Notes: generated by a model from the sequence alone, not told the origin. A stretch of DNA of 64,000 bases from Verrucomicrobiia bacterium (GCA_031290985.1 JARLJW010000014.1:222023-286022), one strand, 5' to 3'. Shown: positions 1 through 8,051, counted from the first letter of the stretch. A program made the numbers and translations.

Positions 1-419
1 AGCCAGTTGCTCGCGAAATAAAAGCCCTGTCCGACGCACAGCGCCACGGTCAGATAACGGCCGTATTGGATGATCTTCGTGCGGCCGCCCTCTTCCCGCG
101 CCAGCTTGCTCAAACGCGGCCAGACCGCCGTGAGCAATTGGATGATGATTGTCGCGCTGATATAGGGCATGATGCCCAGTGAACCGATGGCGCAATGTTC
201 AAACGCACCGCCGGCAAACGTGTTGTACATCCCCAGCAAACCGCCGCTGCCCGACTGCGACGCAAAAAACGCGGAGAGCGCGTCACCATTCAGGCCCGGG
301 ATGCGGATGACGGCGAGCAAACGGCACACCGCCAGCAAACCCAGCGTGAACAGGATCCGGGACTTCAGCTCCGGGATCTTGAAGCAGTTGAGAAACGTGT
401 TGATGAGGTTGCGGAACAT
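1..419 (-). CDS. secY: Preprotein translocase subunit SecY, N-terminal part
   Basis: This encodes the first ~139 residues of SecY, the channel subunit of the SecYEG translocon in the inner membrane; the rest lies beyond the left window edge. The start is the ATG whose complement ends at 419, giving MFRNLINTFLN. The cytoplasmic N-terminal helix is followed by a first membrane segment (ILFTLGLLAVCRLLAVI), a Gly/Ser-rich plug-like stretch (ASQSGSGGLLGMYNTFAGGA) and a second membrane segment with the typical GIMPYISATIIIQLL. It follows rplO by 14 bases, its normal place at the end of the spc-type operon. One unusual point is that the first helix carries Cys and Arg (AVCRLLAVIRIPG), but Arg is common there in SecY. 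Confidence 0.95.
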   Translation of the reverse strand, partial: MFRNLINTFLNCFKIPELKSRILFTLGLLAVCRLLAVIRIPGLNGDALSAFFASQSGSGGLLGMYNTFAGGAFEHCAIGSLGIMPYISATIIIQLLTAVWPRLSKLAREEGGRTKIIQYGRYLTVALCVGQGFYFASNW

Positions 420-433
420 GGTTCAGCGACTTC

Positions 434-907
434 TCAGGCTTTGGCCGGGGCGGCAGCCTTGCGGCTGACCACTTCCGTCTTGCCACCCTTGGCTTCAATC
501 TTGGTCTTGGCCGAAGCACTGAACGCGCTCGCAGTCACATTAAGCTTCTTGGAAAGTTCGCCGGTGCCGAGAATCTTGATGCCGTCGCCAGGCCCGTTGG
601 CCAGGCCCACGGAGCGCAGCGCCGTTTCATCAACGTTCGCGCCGTCGTCGAAAACATTCAGGTCGCTGACGTTCACCGCGATGTAACGCGTGCCGAAGGC
701 CGTGTTGTTAAAACCACGTTTCGGGATGCGGCGGATGAGCGGCATCTGGCCGCCTTCGAAACCGATGCGGATCGAGCTGCCGGAACGGGCCGTCTGGCCC
801 TTGCCACCGCGGCCGGCGGTTTTGCCGTGGCCGCTGGATTCGCCCTGACCGAGCCGTTTACGACGGTGTTTCGAGCCGGGACGGGGTTTGAGATTGTGCA
901 GTCGCAT
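434..907 (-). CDS. rplO: 50S ribosomal protein L15
   Basis: L15 is a large-subunit assembly protein of 157 residues here. The N-terminal signature is clear: MRLHNLKPRPGSKHRRKRLG, then a glycine-rich stretch GQGESSGHGKTAGRGGKGQ and the GFEGGQMPLIRRIPKRGF motif. The C-terminal half is the globular KOW-less domain with the conserved GTGELSKKLNVTASAFSASA-like end. It starts 12 bases downstream of rpsE. The usual gene between them, rpmD (L30), is absent. The short Ala/Lys-rich tail (AAAPAKA) is a small extension. Confidence 0.96.
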   Translation of the reverse strand: MRLHNLKPRPGSKHRRKRLGQGESSGHGKTAGRGGKGQTARSGSSIRIGFEGGQMPLIRRIPKRGFNNTAFGTRYIAVNVSDLNVFDDGANVDETALRSVGLANGPGDGIKILGTGELSKKLNVTASAFSASAKTKIEAKGGKTEVVSRKAAAPAKA

Positions 908-919
908 AAAAATTTAAGA

Positions 920-1645
920 TTAGGCCGGCAACGCTTCAGGAGCCTTCGGGGTCGCCACTTTTTTGATTTCCAAACCGCGGGCCTGATAAATGTTCTCGCG
1001 GGTGCGCAGGCTCAGCAGACCGTTCAAGGTTGCCTTGACCACGTTCGCGGCATTTTTTGAGCCGAGCGATTTCGTAAGGATGTCCTTCACGCCGGCAGAT
1101 TCCAGCACCGCGCGGACCGTCTTGCCCGCGATGATGCCCGTTCCCGGCGAGGCCGGACGCAACAAAATCTTCGCCCCACCAAAGGTGGAATAAACTTCGT
1201 GCGGAATCGTGACGTCTTTCAAGGAGACGGCCTGCATCTTGTTGCGGGCCAGCTCGCCGCCACGGCGGATGGCATCAGCGACTTCCGCCGCCTTGCCCAA
1301 CGCGACGCCGACACGGCCCTTCTTGTCACCGACCACGACGAGCGCGCTAAATTTGAAACGGCGTCCGCCCTTCACAACTTTGGAAGAACGGTTGATGAAA
1401 ACGACCTTTTCAACGAGATCTTCGCCGCCAAAGGAGTTCTCCTGGGTGTCTGGTTTGCGCCGGCCACGGCCGCCGCCACCGCCGCGACGGTCACCGCCGC
1501 CGCCATAGCCGCCACCGCCGTAACCACCACGGCCGCCACCGCCACCACCACGTTGTTCGCCACCGCCGCTGGCTGCCGGAGCAGCTGCTGCCGGAGCGTC
1601 AGCCGCCGGAGTGCCGGCCTCTGCAGGTTTATTGATATCAGCCAC
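920..1645 (-). CDS. rpsE: 30S ribosomal protein S5 with long Gly/Arg-rich N-terminal extension
   Basis: S5 is a small-subunit protein needed for decoding fidelity. The predicted protein has 241 residues, against roughly 165-170 for a typical bacterial S5. The canonical double-stranded-RNA-binding domain begins near residue 75 (LVEKVVFINRSSKVVKGGRR) and continues through GKAAEVADAIRRGGELARN and PASPGTGIIAGKTVRAVLE. Residues ~1-25 are Ala/Pro-rich and ~26-63 are almost only Gly, Arg and Tyr, in RGG/GGYGGGG repeats. The start is a GTG (GTG GCT GAT). No better internal start lies just before the canonical domain. The extension resembles RGG-box RNA-binding tails; its function is not known from the sequence. 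Confidence 0.95.
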   Translation of the reverse strand: MADINKPAEAGTPAADAPAAAAPAASGGGEQRGGGGGGRGGYGGGGYGGGGDRRGGGGGRGRRKPDTQENSFGGEDLVEKVVFINRSSKVVKGGRRFKFSALVVVGDKKGRVGVALGKAAEVADAIRRGGELARNKMQAVSLKDVTIPHEVYSTFGGAKILLRPASPGTGIIAGKTVRAVLESAGVKDILTKSLGSKNAANVVKATLNGLLSLRTRENIYQARGLEIKKVATPKAPEALPA

Positions 1646-1665
1646 AGTATTTTATTGGTTGCTGG

Positions 1666-2025
1666 TTAAAATTTGAGTCCGGCTTCGCGCGCGGCATCCG
1701 CCAGCGCCTTGATCTTGCCATGATAACGGGTGCCACCGCGGTCGAACACCACTTCTTTGATGCCCTTGTCCAACGCGTTCTTCGCTGCGAGCGCGCCGAT
1801 CTTCTTGGCGCCGTCAACATTGGCGGACAATTCCCGGTCCTTGCCTTTGCCCACCGTCGAAGCGGCGGCCAAGGTCTTGCCGATGGTGTCATCGATGAAC
1901 TGGACGTGGATGTTTTCGCTGGTGAAACAGACCGCCATGCGCGGACGTTCCGTCGTGCCGGAGACTTTCTTCCGGATGCGATAGCGGCGCAATTGCCGCA
2001 ATTTAAGTTTTTTTTCCGTTCTCAT
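1666..2025 (-). CDS. rplR: 50S ribosomal protein L18
   Basis: L18 binds 5S rRNA together with L5 and anchors it to the large subunit. The protein has 119 residues, the normal length. It begins with the basic tail MRTEKKLKLRQLRRYRIRKK, followed by the conserved core SGTTERPRMAVCFTSENIHVQFIDD and ends in the family-typical DRGGTRYHGKIKALADAAREAGLKF. It lies between rplF (43-base gap) and rpsE (20-base gap) in the standard order. Confidence 0.97.
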   Translation of the reverse strand: MRTEKKLKLRQLRRYRIRKKVSGTTERPRMAVCFTSENIHVQFIDDTIGKTLAAASTVGKGKDRELSANVDGAKKIGALAAKNALDKGIKEVVFDRGGTRYHGKIKALADAAREAGLKF

Positions 2026-2068
2026 GTCAATGTCCCACGGGTTTGGCCGTGGATTAAATTAAATTTTA

Positions 2069-2605
2069 TTATTGGACCGTCTTGCCTTCCTTGCGGACGA
2101 CATGTTCACCGGCGTAGCGGACACCTTTGCCCTTGTACGGTTCCGGCGGATAATAGCTGCGGATCTCCGAAGCGACCTTGCCGACGACCATCTTGTCCGG
2201 CCCTTCGATCGTGAGCTTCGTGTTCTCCTCGACCGTCACCTTGACCTGGTCGGGGATGTTGTAATTGATCGGGTGCGAAAAACCGAGCGTGAGGTTCACG
2301 ATCTTGCCGGTGACGGCGGCCTTGAAACCGACGCCCTGGATTTCCAGCTTCTTGACAAAGCCTTCGGCGACGCCTTTGACCATGTTGTTCACCAGCGCGC
2401 GGCTCAGACCGTGCAGGGCTTTCGCCTGCGCGTCTTCACCTTCGCGGCTGACGATGATCTTGCCGTCCGCAACTTTCAAGCTCGTGCGCTTGGGCAGTTC
2501 CCAGTTGAGCTTCCCCTTGGGGCCTTCAACGTGGACATTCTGTCCCTTCACTTCCACCTTGACCTTGGCGGGAATGACAATCGGTTGTTTTCCAATACGC
2601 GACAT
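2069..2605 (-). CDS. rplF: 50S ribosomal protein L6
   Basis: L6 (178 residues) sits near the factor-binding site of the large subunit. It shows the two-fold domain structure of the family: MSRIGKQPIVIPAKVKVEV at the start, a GPKGKL turn, and in the second domain the diagnostic GPDKMVVGKVASEIRSYYPP and EPYKGKGVRYAGE motifs near the C-terminus. It follows rpsH by seven bases. Length and order are normal. Confidence 0.98.
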   Translation of the reverse strand: MSRIGKQPIVIPAKVKVEVKGQNVHVEGPKGKLNWELPKRTSLKVADGKIIVSREGEDAQAKALHGLSRALVNNMVKGVAEGFVKKLEIQGVGFKAAVTGKIVNLTLGFSHPINYNIPDQVKVTVEENTKLTIEGPDKMVVGKVASEIRSYYPPEPYKGKGVRYAGEHVVRKEGKTVQ

Positions 2606-2612
2606 AAAATTA

Positions 2613-2999
2613 TTACCAGATGTAGCAGAGCAGTTCTCCGCCGAGATTTTTCTTCTTCGCCTGCGTGCCCGTCATCAACCCTTCGGAGGTGGAGACGATG
2701 GACACTCCGAGGCCGCCCAGCACGCGCGGGATTTCCGTCGAACCGACGTACTTCCGCAGACCAGGCTTGCTGACGCGCTTGAGGCCTTCAATGACGTTCT
2801 TCTTGCCGTTGTATTTCAAACGGATCTTGATGGTCTTCTTCTTCTCGCCCTCGACGAGGACGTCGGCAACGTAGCCTTCGGTCTTCAGGATCTTGGCCAC
2901 GCTCTCCTTGATCTTGGAGTGCGGCATCTGGACCGCGGGCAGCAGGGCGCGTCCGCCGTTGCGGATGCGGGTCAACATGTCAGAAATCGGGTCGCTCAT
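2613..2999 (-). CDS. rpsH: 30S ribosomal protein S8
   Basis: S8 is a primary 16S rRNA-binding protein (helix 21 region) and in E. coli represses its own operon. The 128-residue protein starts MSDPISDMLTRIRNG and ends with the conserved C-terminal motif STSEGLMTGTQAKKKNLGGELLCYIW, in which the usual AR of GxMTDxxAR is QA. It lies between rpsN and rplF with short gaps on both sides. Translational feedback by S8 on this mRNA is possible by family precedent only; I did not identify a target hairpin. Confidence 0.97.
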   Translation of the reverse strand: MSDPISDMLTRIRNGGRALLPAVQMPHSKIKESVAKILKTEGYVADVLVEGEKKKTIKIRLKYNGKKNVIEGLKRVSKPGLRKYVGSTEIPRVLGGLGVSIVSTSEGLMTGTQAKKKNLGGELLCYIW

Positions 3000-3009
3000 A
3001 TAAACAAAA

Positions 3010-3279
3010 TTACCAGCTCGCTTTCGTCACACCGGGAATGAGGCCGTTCAATGCGGCTTCACGGAACGTCAGACGGGAAACCCCAAACTTGCGCCAGTAG
3101 CCGCGGCGGCGGCCGCTCATCGCGCAGCGGTTCACCACGCGCGTTGGGCTGGCGTCACGGGGCAGCTTCGCCAGGCCGGCGTAGTCCCGCTTCGCCTTGA
3201 GTTCAGCGCGGATCGCGGCGTATTTCTTCACCGTTTCCTGCTTGCGCTTGTTGCGCTCCAACCATGCTTTCTTGGCCAT
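3010..3279 (-). CDS. rpsN: 30S ribosomal protein S14, zinc-free long form
   Basis: S14 is an 89-residue small-subunit head protein. It is the long form without zinc-binding CxxC pairs. The C-terminal half has the signature [19 protein letters not shown] and the end [11 protein letters not shown]. The start [14 protein letters not shown] matches the family. Position between rplE (10 bases upstream) and rpsH (10 bases downstream) is standard. Lack of the Cys pairs suggests no zinc-dependent paralogue switching at this copy. Confidence 0.97.
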   Translation of the reverse strand: MAKKAWLERNKRKQETVKKYAAIRAELKAKRDYAGLAKLPRDASPTRVVNRCAMSGRRRGYWRKFGVSRLTFREAALNGLIPGVTKASW

Positions 3280-3289
3280 AAAAAATTAG

Positions 3290-3832
3290 TTATTTCTCTG
3301 AAAAGGGGAAACCCAGGAACTTCATCAGGTCGCGCGCCTGGTCGTCCGTCGGCGCGGTCGTCACGATCGTGATGTCCATGCCCTGGGTGCGCTTGATCTT
3401 TTCCAGCTCGATCTCCGGGAAAATGGCCTGATCGGCCACCCCGAAGGTGTAGTTGCCCCGACCGTCAAACTTGCGCGGCGAGAGGCCGCGGAAGTCGCGG
3501 ATGCGCGGCAGCGCCGCCGCCACCAGGCGGTCAAAAAATTCATACATCGCGTCGTTGCGCAGCGTCACGCGGCAGCCAATCGGCTGGTTTTCACGGAGCT
3601 TGAAGCTCGCCACGGCCTTCTTGGACTTGCTGATGGCCGGTTTGCGCCCGGTGATCAAGGAGAGGTCCTTGGCGGCGTCTTCGATCGCGCCCTTTTCCAG
3701 CGACGCGCTCACGCCCATGTTGACGACGATCTTCACCAGCTTCGGAATCTGGTGGACGTTCGTGTACTTGTGCTTCTCTTTCAGAGCGGGCACCACGTCG
3801 TTTTTGTATTTATCGTAAAGTCTGGCTTTCAT
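3290..3832 (-). CDS. rplE: 50S ribosomal protein L5
   Basis: L5 (180 residues) binds 5S rRNA and contacts the P-site tRNA. The sequence shows the conserved VPKLVKIVVNMGVS-type strand (IPKLVKIVVNMGVSASLEKG), GRKPAISKSKKAVASFKLRENQPIGCRVTLR, and the C-terminal GMDITIVTTAPTDDQARDLMKFLGFPF. It follows rplX by 39 bases, one of the larger gaps in this operon. Length and domain order are normal. Confidence 0.98.
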   Translation of the reverse strand: MKARLYDKYKNDVVPALKEKHKYTNVHQIPKLVKIVVNMGVSASLEKGAIEDAAKDLSLITGRKPAISKSKKAVASFKLRENQPIGCRVTLRNDAMYEFFDRLVAAALPRIRDFRGLSPRKFDGRGNYTFGVADQAIFPEIELEKIKRTQGMDITIVTTAPTDDQARDLMKFLGFPFSEK

Positions 3833-3871
3833 TTTTATTCGTCACGGATTTGGCCGTGGCTAAATTCTTTT

Positions 3872-4108
3872 TTAGGCGGCGACGGTGGTTTTCTTCACAT
3901 TCGAGATGTGGATGCTGCCTTCGCGTTCGGCGATGGCGCCGTTCGGGTTCTGCTGGCTTTTGCGGACGTGCTTCTTGATCATCTGCAGGCCTTCCACGAC
4001 CACGCGCTGCTTCTTGGTCAGCACGGCGATGATCTTGCCGCTTTTGCCTTTCGACTTGCCGGCCAGCACGACGACGTCGTCGCCTTTTTTAACATGAAAT
4101 TTTGGCAT
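3872..4108 (-). CDS. rplX: 50S ribosomal protein L24
   Basis: L24 (78 residues from the ATG at 4108) initiates large-subunit assembly. It carries a KOW motif close to the N-terminus (MPKFHVKKGDDVVVLAGKSKGKSGKI), then VVEGLQMIKKHVR and the end REGSIHISNVKKT. An in-frame TTG three codons further upstream would overlap the rplN stop, but MPKFHVKKGD is the family-typical beginning, so the ATG is preferred. The gap to rplN is five bases. Confidence 0.96.
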   Translation of the reverse strand: MPKFHVKKGDDVVVLAGKSKGKSGKIIAVLTKKQRVVVEGLQMIKKHVRKSQQNPNGAIAEREGSIHISNVKKTTVAA

Positions 4109-4113
4109 AACTT

Positions 4114-4479
4114 TCAAATGACTTCCGGTGCGAGCGAAATGATCTTCATGAACTTCTTATCGCGCAATTCGCGCGCAATCGGTCCAAAGATGCGGGTGCC
4201 CTTGGGGTTCAATTCCTTGTCGATGAGGACGCAGGCATTGCTGTCAAAGCGGACATAGGAGCCGTCGTTGCGGCGGATGATGTGCCGGGTGCGGACCACC
4301 ACGGCGTCATGGACCTCGCCCTTTTTGACGGAACCGTCCGGCGCGGCTTCCTTGATGTGCACCTTGATGACATCGCCGATGCCGGCATATCTTTGATTGC
4401 GGCCCAACACGCCGATGTTCCAAGCAATCTTGGCACCGGTGTTGTCCGCCACATCCAAACTGGATCGAACTTGCAACAT
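4114..4479 (-). CDS. rplN: 50S ribosomal protein L14
   Basis: L14 (121 residues) forms an intersubunit bridge and contacts 16S rRNA helix 14. The start [17 protein letters not shown] is the family consensus, so the in-frame codons upstream of 4479 are not used. The core motif [30 protein letters not shown] and the end [27 protein letters not shown] are typical. It sits between rpsQ and rplX in canonical order. Confidence 0.98.
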   Translation of the reverse strand: MLQVRSSLDVADNTGAKIAWNIGVLGRNQRYAGIGDVIKVHIKEAAPDGSVKKGEVHDAVVVRTRHIIRRNDGSYVRFDSNACVLIDKELNPKGTRIFGPIARELRDKKFMKIISLAPEVI

Positions 4480-4489
4480 AAAATATAAA

Positions 4490-4786
4490 TCAGGCTGCGG
4501 CCGCGGTTTCAACCGCCCGCTCGACGACTTCGACGAGCTTCCAGCATTTCAACTTTGAAATCGGGCGCGATTCTTCAATGCGCACCGTGTCGCCGACCTT
4601 CGCCTCGGCCTTTTCGTCATGCGCGTAAAATTTCTTGTAGGCCGTGACGATCTTCTTGTATTGCGGATGCGGGAAACGGCGTTCCACACGGACCACAATC
4701 GTCTTGGACATCTTGTTGGAGACAACTTCGCCGACGCGCTGCTTGCGCTTGCCGGTCGCCGTCAAAGTATTCGTTGTTTCAGCCAT
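4490..4786 (-). CDS. rpsQ: 30S ribosomal protein S17
   Basis: S17 is a primary 16S rRNA-binding protein with an OB fold. The 98 residues include [21 protein letters not shown], then [39 protein letters not shown], all matching the family. The N-terminal ~14 residues ([14 protein letters not shown]) and the Ala-rich tail make it slightly longer than the ~85-residue norm. It follows rpmC by six bases. Confidence 0.97.
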   Translation of the reverse strand: MAETTNTLTATGKRKQRVGEVVSNKMSKTIVVRVERRFPHPQYKKIVTAYKKFYAHDEKAEAKVGDTVRIEESRPISKLKCWKLVEVVERAVETAAAA

Positions 4787-4792
4787 ACAAAA

Positions 4793-5014
4793 TTATTTGG
4801 TAACCTGCTTCGCCTTTGCCTGGTTGTTCAACGCCGAGATGCGGGTTTCGACCCGGGCGATGTCCTTGCGCAAACCGCGCAAGCGCGCCGGCTTTTCGAG
4901 CTGGGCGCTCGCCTGCTGCAGGCGCAGGTTGAACCGTTCGGTGCGCAAATCGCGGCTCAAGGCCGACAATTCGGTCACCGTTGCATCTTTGATTTTCGGA
5001 TCGGAAAATTTCAT
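4793..5014 (-). CDS. rpmC: 50S ribosomal protein L29
   Basis: L29 is a small helical protein at the polypeptide exit tunnel and a docking point for trigger factor and SRP. The 73 residues run MKFSDPKIKDATVTELSALS, then RDLRTERFNLRLQQASAQLEKPARLRGLRKDIARVETRI, which is the typical two-helix pattern with the F-N-L-R-x-Q motif. It starts four bases after rplP, consistent with translational coupling. Confidence 0.95.
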   Translation of the reverse strand: MKFSDPKIKDATVTELSALSRDLRTERFNLRLQQASAQLEKPARLRGLRKDIARVETRISALNNQAKAKQVTK

Positions 5015-5018
5015 AAGT

Positions 5019-5441
5019 TCAGCTCGCGAGTTGATGGCGCGAAATAAATTTGGTCTTGATGGGCAGTTTGGTGGCCGCCAGGCGCATGGATTCGCGCGCT
5101 TCGGCTTCCGTCACCCCGTCCACTTCGAACAGGATGTTCGCCGGCCGGATGACCGCGACCCAGCCTTCGAGCGGGGCCTTGCCCTTGCCCATGCGGGTTT
5201 CGAGCGGCTTCTTGGTGAACGACTTCTGCGGGAACACCCGGATCCACATCTTGCCCTTGCGCTTCATGTGGCGGGTCACCGCCACACGGGCGGCCTCGAT
5301 CTGCTTGGCGTCCATCCAGCAACGCTCCAGCGCCATCAGGCCGTATTCACCGAAGGCGACCGTGTGGCCGCTCGTCGCGAGGCCCGTGCGGCTGCCACGG
5401 TGCATCTTGCGAAACTTTACTCTTGCTGGTTGCATTGCCAT
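5019..5441 (-). CDS. rplP: 50S ribosomal protein L16
   Basis: L16 (140 residues) shapes the A-site tRNA path in the large subunit. The start [20 protein letters not shown] corresponds to the usual MLMPKRVKYRKxHRG. The core shows [60 protein letters not shown] and the end region [29 protein letters not shown]. All are canonical. It lies between rpsC and rpmC in the standard order. Confidence 0.98.
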   Translation of the reverse strand: MAMQPARVKFRKMHRGSRTGLATSGHTVAFGEYGLMALERCWMDAKQIEAARVAVTRHMKRKGKMWIRVFPQKSFTKKPLETRMGKGKAPLEGWVAVIRPANILFEVDGVTEAEARESMRLAATKLPIKTKFISRHQLAS

Positions 5442-5463
5442 AACAAAAAAATCCTTCTAAAAA

Positions 5464-6156
5464 TCAGTTGGCGGCGGTGGTTTCAACGGCCGGCTGCGAC
5501 TGCGCCTGCGGCTGCTCGTTCTTCTTCTGGGGTTTGTTGTCGCCCTTGCAGATCCAGCACTTGATGCCGAGCTTGCCGTAGACGGTCAACGCTTCCGCAA
5601 AACCATAGTCGATGTTCGCCCGGAGCGTGTGCAACGGCACCCGGCCCCAGTGATACATTTCCACGCGGGCCAACTCGGCGCCACCCAGGCGGCCGGCGGC
5701 GCGGACCTTGATGCCTTCGGCACCGAAATCTTTCGCGGTCTGCAACGCCTTCTTCATGGCGCGGCGGAACGAAACGCGGCGCTCGAGCTGCAACGCGATG
5801 CTTTCCGCGACGAGTTGCGCGTCCAGCTCCGGCTGCTTCACTTCCACGATGTCCACGTAAACTTCCTTGCCGGTCTTCTTGCTCAATTCTTCCTTAAGCT
5901 TGTCGATCTCGGAGCCTTTGCGGCCGATGACCACGCCCGGACGGGCGGTGAGGATCGTCACGCGGCAACGGTTGGTCGCGCGTTCGATCAAAATCTTGGG
6001 GACGGAAGCCGTTTCCAGCTTCTTCTTGAGCAGGTTGCGGATTTCACGGTCTTCCGTGAGCAGCTTGCTGAACTCTTTCTTGTCGGCATACCACTTCGAG
6101 CGCCAGTCTTTGTTGACCGCGACGCGCAAACCGATTGGATTGGTCTTTTGGCCCAT
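5464..6156 (-). CDS. rpsC: 30S ribosomal protein S3
   Basis: S3 (230 residues) forms part of the mRNA entry channel and helicase centre. The start [18 protein letters not shown] is diagnostic. A KH-2 domain follows ([27 protein letters not shown]), and the C-terminal domain has [48 protein letters not shown]. The last ~25 residues are Gln/Ala/Pro-rich ([20 protein letters not shown]). Its start lies one base from the rplV stop, suggesting tight coupling. Confidence 0.98.
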   Translation of the reverse strand: MGQKTNPIGLRVAVNKDWRSKWYADKKEFSKLLTEDREIRNLLKKKLETASVPKILIERATNRCRVTILTARPGVVIGRKGSEIDKLKEELSKKTGKEVYVDIVEVKQPELDAQLVAESIALQLERRVSFRRAMKKALQTAKDFGAEGIKVRAAGRLGGAELARVEMYHWGRVPLHTLRANIDYGFAEALTVYGKLGIKCWICKGDNKPQKKNEQPQAQSQPAVETTAAN

Positions 6157-6157
6157 A

Positions 6158-6490
6158 TTATTCGTCGGACAAAGTGATTTTGATGTGGCAACGGCGCTTG
6201 AGGATCGGACCGGCCGAACCACGAGCTTTCGGTTGAAAACGCTTGAGGGTCGTGGCAGTGCCGGCGACCGCTTCCTTGATGCGCAACGTCTCGGGGCGCA
6301 GCTTGTTGTTGTTCTCGGCGTTGGCAATGGCCGAATGGAGGGTCTTGGCGACGTAGCGCGCACCCTTGCGCGGAACGACGGCGAGAATCTGCTCCGCCTG
6401 CAAGGCCGGGAGGCCCTGGATCTGCCGGACGACCTCGCGCATTTTCTGCGCGGACATCGGGATATTTTTGGTGATTGCGAAAACTTCCAT
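6158..6490 (-). CDS. rplV: 50S ribosomal protein L22
   Basis: L22 (110 residues) lines the exit tunnel with an extended hairpin. Seen here are [21 protein letters not shown], the [17 protein letters not shown] helix and the hairpin plus end region [27 protein letters not shown]. The last contains the AxGRA-like tip (KARGSAGPI) where macrolide-resistance mutations occur in other bacteria. Gaps to rpsS and rpsC are five bases and one base. Confidence 0.97.
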   Translation of the reverse strand: MEVFAITKNIPMSAQKMREVVRQIQGLPALQAEQILAVVPRKGARYVAKTLHSAIANAENNNKLRPETLRIKEAVAGTATTLKRFQPKARGSAGPILKRRCHIKITLSDE

Positions 6491-6495
6491 AAAAA

Positions 6496-6777
6496 CTATT
6501 TGGCTTCCGCCTTGGCTGTGTGCGCGCCGTGTTTCTTGAAGGTGCGCGTCAAGGCAAATTCACCGAGCTTGTGGCCGACCATGTTTTCCGTCACAAACAC
6601 CGGGCTGAAAATTTTTCCGTTGTGGACGTTGAACGTAAGACCGACGAACTCCGGAGAGATCGTGGAACGGCGCGACCATGTCTTGATGGGCGTCTTCTGG
6701 TTGGAGCTTTTGGCCTTCGAGACCTTGTCCAGGAGCTGGAAGTCGGCAAACGGGCCTTTTTTAATGGAGCGTCCCAT
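6496..6777 (-). CDS. rpsS: 30S ribosomal protein S19
   Basis: S19 (93 residues) is in the small-subunit head and forms a bridge with L5. It begins [19 protein letters not shown] and has the family core [54 protein letters not shown]. This is the canonical sequence and length. It follows rplB by three bases. Confidence 0.98.
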   Translation of the reverse strand: MGRSIKKGPFADFQLLDKVSKAKSSNQKTPIKTWSRRSTISPEFVGLTFNVHNGKIFSPVFVTENMVGHKLGEFALTRTFKKHGAHTAKAEAK

Positions 6778-6780
6778 AAA

Positions 6781-7635
6781 TTATTTGGTCTTGATCGGCA
6801 GTCCGTTGCGGCGAACCACAATGAAACGGTTGGATTGTTTGTATTTGGCGCGGGTTTTACCACCCTTGGCCACCTTGCCCCACGGGGAAACGAGCTGCTG
6901 CCAACCGCCGCCGCCCTTGGATTTGCCCTGGCCGCCGCCGTTCGGATGATCAACCGGGTTACGAGCCATACCGCGGGTGATGCCGCGATGACCGCGATGA
7001 CGCGTGCGACCAGCCTTGCCGAGAATGACGTTTTCATGCTCCGTGTTACCGACCTGGCCGATGGTCGCGTAGCACTCTTCGTTGATGCGACGAATTTCGC
7101 CGGAGGGCAGACGGATTTGCGCAAAGCCTTCGTCGCGGGACATCAGCGTCGCCGAACCGCCGGCGGAACGGACCATCTGACCGCCACGACCAGGCGTGAG
7201 CTCAAGGTTGTGGATCGCGCTGCTGACCGGAATCGCCTTCAAGGGAAGGGCGTTGCCGATTTCAGGCGGGGCCGTCGGGCCGCTGGAGATTTTCTTGCCG
7301 ACCGTGATGCCGACCGGGGCGATGATGTACGCCTTCTCGCCATCGGTGTATTGCAGGAGCGCCAGGCGGGCGGAACGCATCGGATCATATTCAATCGCCG
7401 CGACCGTCGCTTCGACGCCGTGCTTGCTGCGTTTGAAATCCACGAGGCGGATCTTCTGCTTGTGACCGCCACCGATGCCACGCGCGGTGACCCGGCCGTA
7501 GGCATTGCGGCCACCAGTCTTCTTGCGGATTTCCACAAGCGACTTCTCGGGCTTCGTCTTCGTAATATCGCTGAAGTCCGCGATAGTGATGTATCGCGTC
7601 GACGGCGTAAGCGGTCTAAAATGTTTGACTGGCAT
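6781..7635 (-). CDS. rplB: 50S ribosomal protein L2
   Basis: L2 (284 residues) is needed for subunit association and peptidyl transfer. It has the start MPVKHFRPLTPSTRYIT, the RNA-binding domain (RNAYGRVTARGIGGGHKQKIRLVDF) and the C-terminal domain. The functional loop reads DHPNGGGQGKSKGG, so the first His of the usual DHPH is kept and the second is Asn. Here it is the first gene of the operon: no rplW, rplD, rplC or rpsJ lies upstream, and the ~380 bases before the rpoD terminator carry no convincing gene. Confidence 0.98.
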   Translation of the reverse strand: MPVKHFRPLTPSTRYITIADFSDITKTKPEKSLVEIRKKTGGRNAYGRVTARGIGGGHKQKIRLVDFKRSKHGVEATVAAIEYDPMRSARLALLQYTDGEKAYIIAPVGITVGKKISSGPTAPPEIGNALPLKAIPVSSAIHNLELTPGRGGQMVRSAGGSATLMSRDEGFAQIRLPSGEIRRINEECYATIGQVGNTEHENVILGKAGRTRHRGHRGITRGMARNPVDHPNGGGQGKSKGGGGWQQLVSPWGKVAKGGKTRAKYKQSNRFIVVRRNGLPIKTK

Positions 7636-7763
7636 AATGACTAAAGTTTTTGGTCAGCAACTTTTTTGAAGTTGGCAGGCCATCAATCCTGTCCCTTGGA
7701 GGGAATCAGTTATCGGTCTGCAAACATGCTGTCCTGCTGCCTTATGAGCGGCGAGGAGCGCGT

Positions 7764-7791
7764 ACAATATCAAATCCGTGTTTCGGCGCAA
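7764..7791 (-). promoter_or_regulatory. Possible promoter for the rplB operon
   Basis: On the minus strand a TTGCGC (7791-7786) is separated by 16 bases from TATTGT (7769-7764), which resembles a housekeeping -35/-10 pair. It would give a leader of about 120 bases before rplB. The match is partial and the spacing slightly short, so this is only a candidate. The remaining spacer (7636-8013) shows AT-rich patches and one copy of a 20-base repeat at 7901-7920, but no convincing coding frame. Confidence 0.25.
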
Positions 7792-7900
7792 TATCTTTTT
7801 TAAATTATTTTGCGGAGGGGTGCGGGAAAGGCCGGAAACCGGTGGAAAACCATTTAAAAACGGGCGAAACGGCTGAAAATAAATTTTACAGAAAGCTGTC

Positions 7901-7920
7901 GGTGACTGCGTCACGGCCAT
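7901..7920. repeat. 20-base dispersed repeat, copy 1
   Basis: The sequence GGTGACTGCGTCACGGCCAT occurs here and again, identical and in the same orientation, at 63024-63043. It contains the inverted pair GTGAC-TGC-GTCAC. Both copies lie in non-coding spacers about 55 kb apart. An exact 20-base match is unlikely by chance in a window of this size. Confidence 0.75.
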
Positions 7921-8013
7921 CAAACGATCGTAAATCTCAACTGCGAAACATGCAAAAAATCAGTGGTTAACCACGACCGGCCAAACAGAAATTCCATGAT
8001 CGCTCCCCGGCCC

Positions 8014-8051
8014 AAAAACAAAAAACCGCCCGTGAAAAATTCACGGGCGGT
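8014..8051 (-). terminator. Rho-independent terminator of rpoD
   Basis: A perfect 11-base-pair stem (ACCGCCCGTGA / TCACGGGCGGT, 8025-8035 and 8041-8051) with a five-base loop is followed, reading on the minus strand, by a run of T (8014-8024). It lies 17 bases after the rpoD stop codon. This separates rpoD from the ribosomal protein operon. Confidence 0.9.

Noticed and set aside
7650..7970. A 106-codon plus-strand frame in the rplB-rpoD spacer
   Set aside because: No family resemblance, atypical composition, and it overlaps the likely rplB leader and the dispersed repeat.
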